Assembly: GCF_015832195.1 (NCBI RefSeq)
Contig: NC_052021.1
Location: 26,642,286 to 26,706,285 of the forward strand
DNA from: Motacilla alba alba
Lineage: Eukaryota; Chordata; Aves; Passeriformes; Motacillidae
Length of the DNA: 64,000 bases
Direction: 5' to 3'
Each line of letters starts with the position of its first letter. Within the stretch, counting starts at the first letter, position 1. The notes below the pieces were generated by a model. That model saw nothing but the letters and a program-made list of their open reading frames with translations, searched no databases and was not told the DNA's origin. A program made the translations under genes and the position numbers. Shown in pieces: positions 63,420-64,000 of the stretch.

Positions 63420-64000
63420 GTGTCATAAACGGTGGTAGTGTGCTCATGGCTGTCACACTGCCCTACCAGAGAGGGCATCTGAATTTACTTCAGAGAAATC
63501 AGTCAAGACGGATGTTTCAGAAGTCATCATCTCCAGTCTTATTAAGTTGACTCAGACTATGAATGGATGATTAATCTTATTCTTTTCTTGTCATCTACCA
63601 CCAAAAACTCTATCACTTTAACCCCTTCCTAAAGGTTCCTTTGACTGATCTGATTATTTTCCTGGCTCCGGAAGTATTTTTGACTCAATCTGATTGTTTT
63701 CCTCCCACTTTTCTCCCTTTTCCTGTTCCTCTCTGTCATACAGATATTGCTTTCTCTTTTCCCTCCAAGTGATGCTGTAGAATAGAAGAGCACTGGAGCA
63801 GAGACCTTGCTGTCTGCTTTCCTGGAGGTTAAAACTGAGCAAGTCCACCACAAGCTTAGTGTGCTACCACATTATAAATTATAAAAATGAAAACACTACT
63901 TGACATTGAATAGACAGATTAAACTGCTGAGAGCAAGGCATATTTTTTAAGGACAGAGGGACACTTCTGATTTTGTTTGACCTCCTCTCAACGCAGGCTG
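63420..64000. other. Non-coding sequence to window end
   Basis: Nothing recognised. Pyrimidine-rich stretch at 63640-63770; short minus-strand frames only. Confidence 0.4.

Noticed and set aside
1..64000. Prokaryotic operon, defence system or phage
   Set aside because: Gene density, composition and CR1 LINEs show vertebrate nuclear DNA; no long independent frames occur outside the repeat.

Overview
This window looks like nuclear DNA from a vertebrate, most likely a bird. The evidence is five fragments of CR1-type LINEs (one ending in the typical ATTCTAT-CATTCTATGAT tail), an AT-rich and CpG-poor background, and no bacterial-style gene packing or mammalian-type SINEs. I recognise no complete gene. 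Almost all of it is intergenic or intronic sequence.

Region by region: 1-184 is one copy of a 184-bp direct repeat; the other copy is at 9194-9377 with 2 mismatches. Between them lie a huge 10-bp-unit minisatellite (184-6160, about 597 units, consensus GCCYGRGTGT, all in one 10-bp register) and 3 kb of mostly unique sequence holding a CR1 fragment (6339-6497). From 9378 to 59.5 kb the DNA is mostly anonymous, with CR1 fragments at 17.5, 20.2, 42.1-42.6 and 46.9-47.2 kb, simple repeats (AT, AAAAC, ATT, poly-A and poly-T tracts), a perfect 13-bp-arm hairpin at 13573-13601, and a polypurine/polypyrimidine pair near 25.9-26.0 kb.

The best protein-coding evidence is at 60572-61019 on the plus strand. 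Two exon-like blocks there are joined by a 181-bp GT-AG intron, with consistent phase 1 and an open frame across the junction. A possible further exon starts at 63237. A small CpG-rich islet lies just upstream (59570-59650). I could not identify the protein. A few isolated exon-like segments (12085-12156, 24810-24886, 53949-54030) have good splice-site sequence but no second line of support.

The most unusual part is the minisatellite. It is nearly 6 kb long with no net indel, shows CpG-decay variants and nested higher-order duplications, and has more divergent units at its edges. Its minus strand is free of stops over about 2,000 codons purely because of unit composition, so the giant reading frames there are artefacts of the repeat. 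The direct repeats around it suggest either a real duplication or insertion, or a local assembly error.
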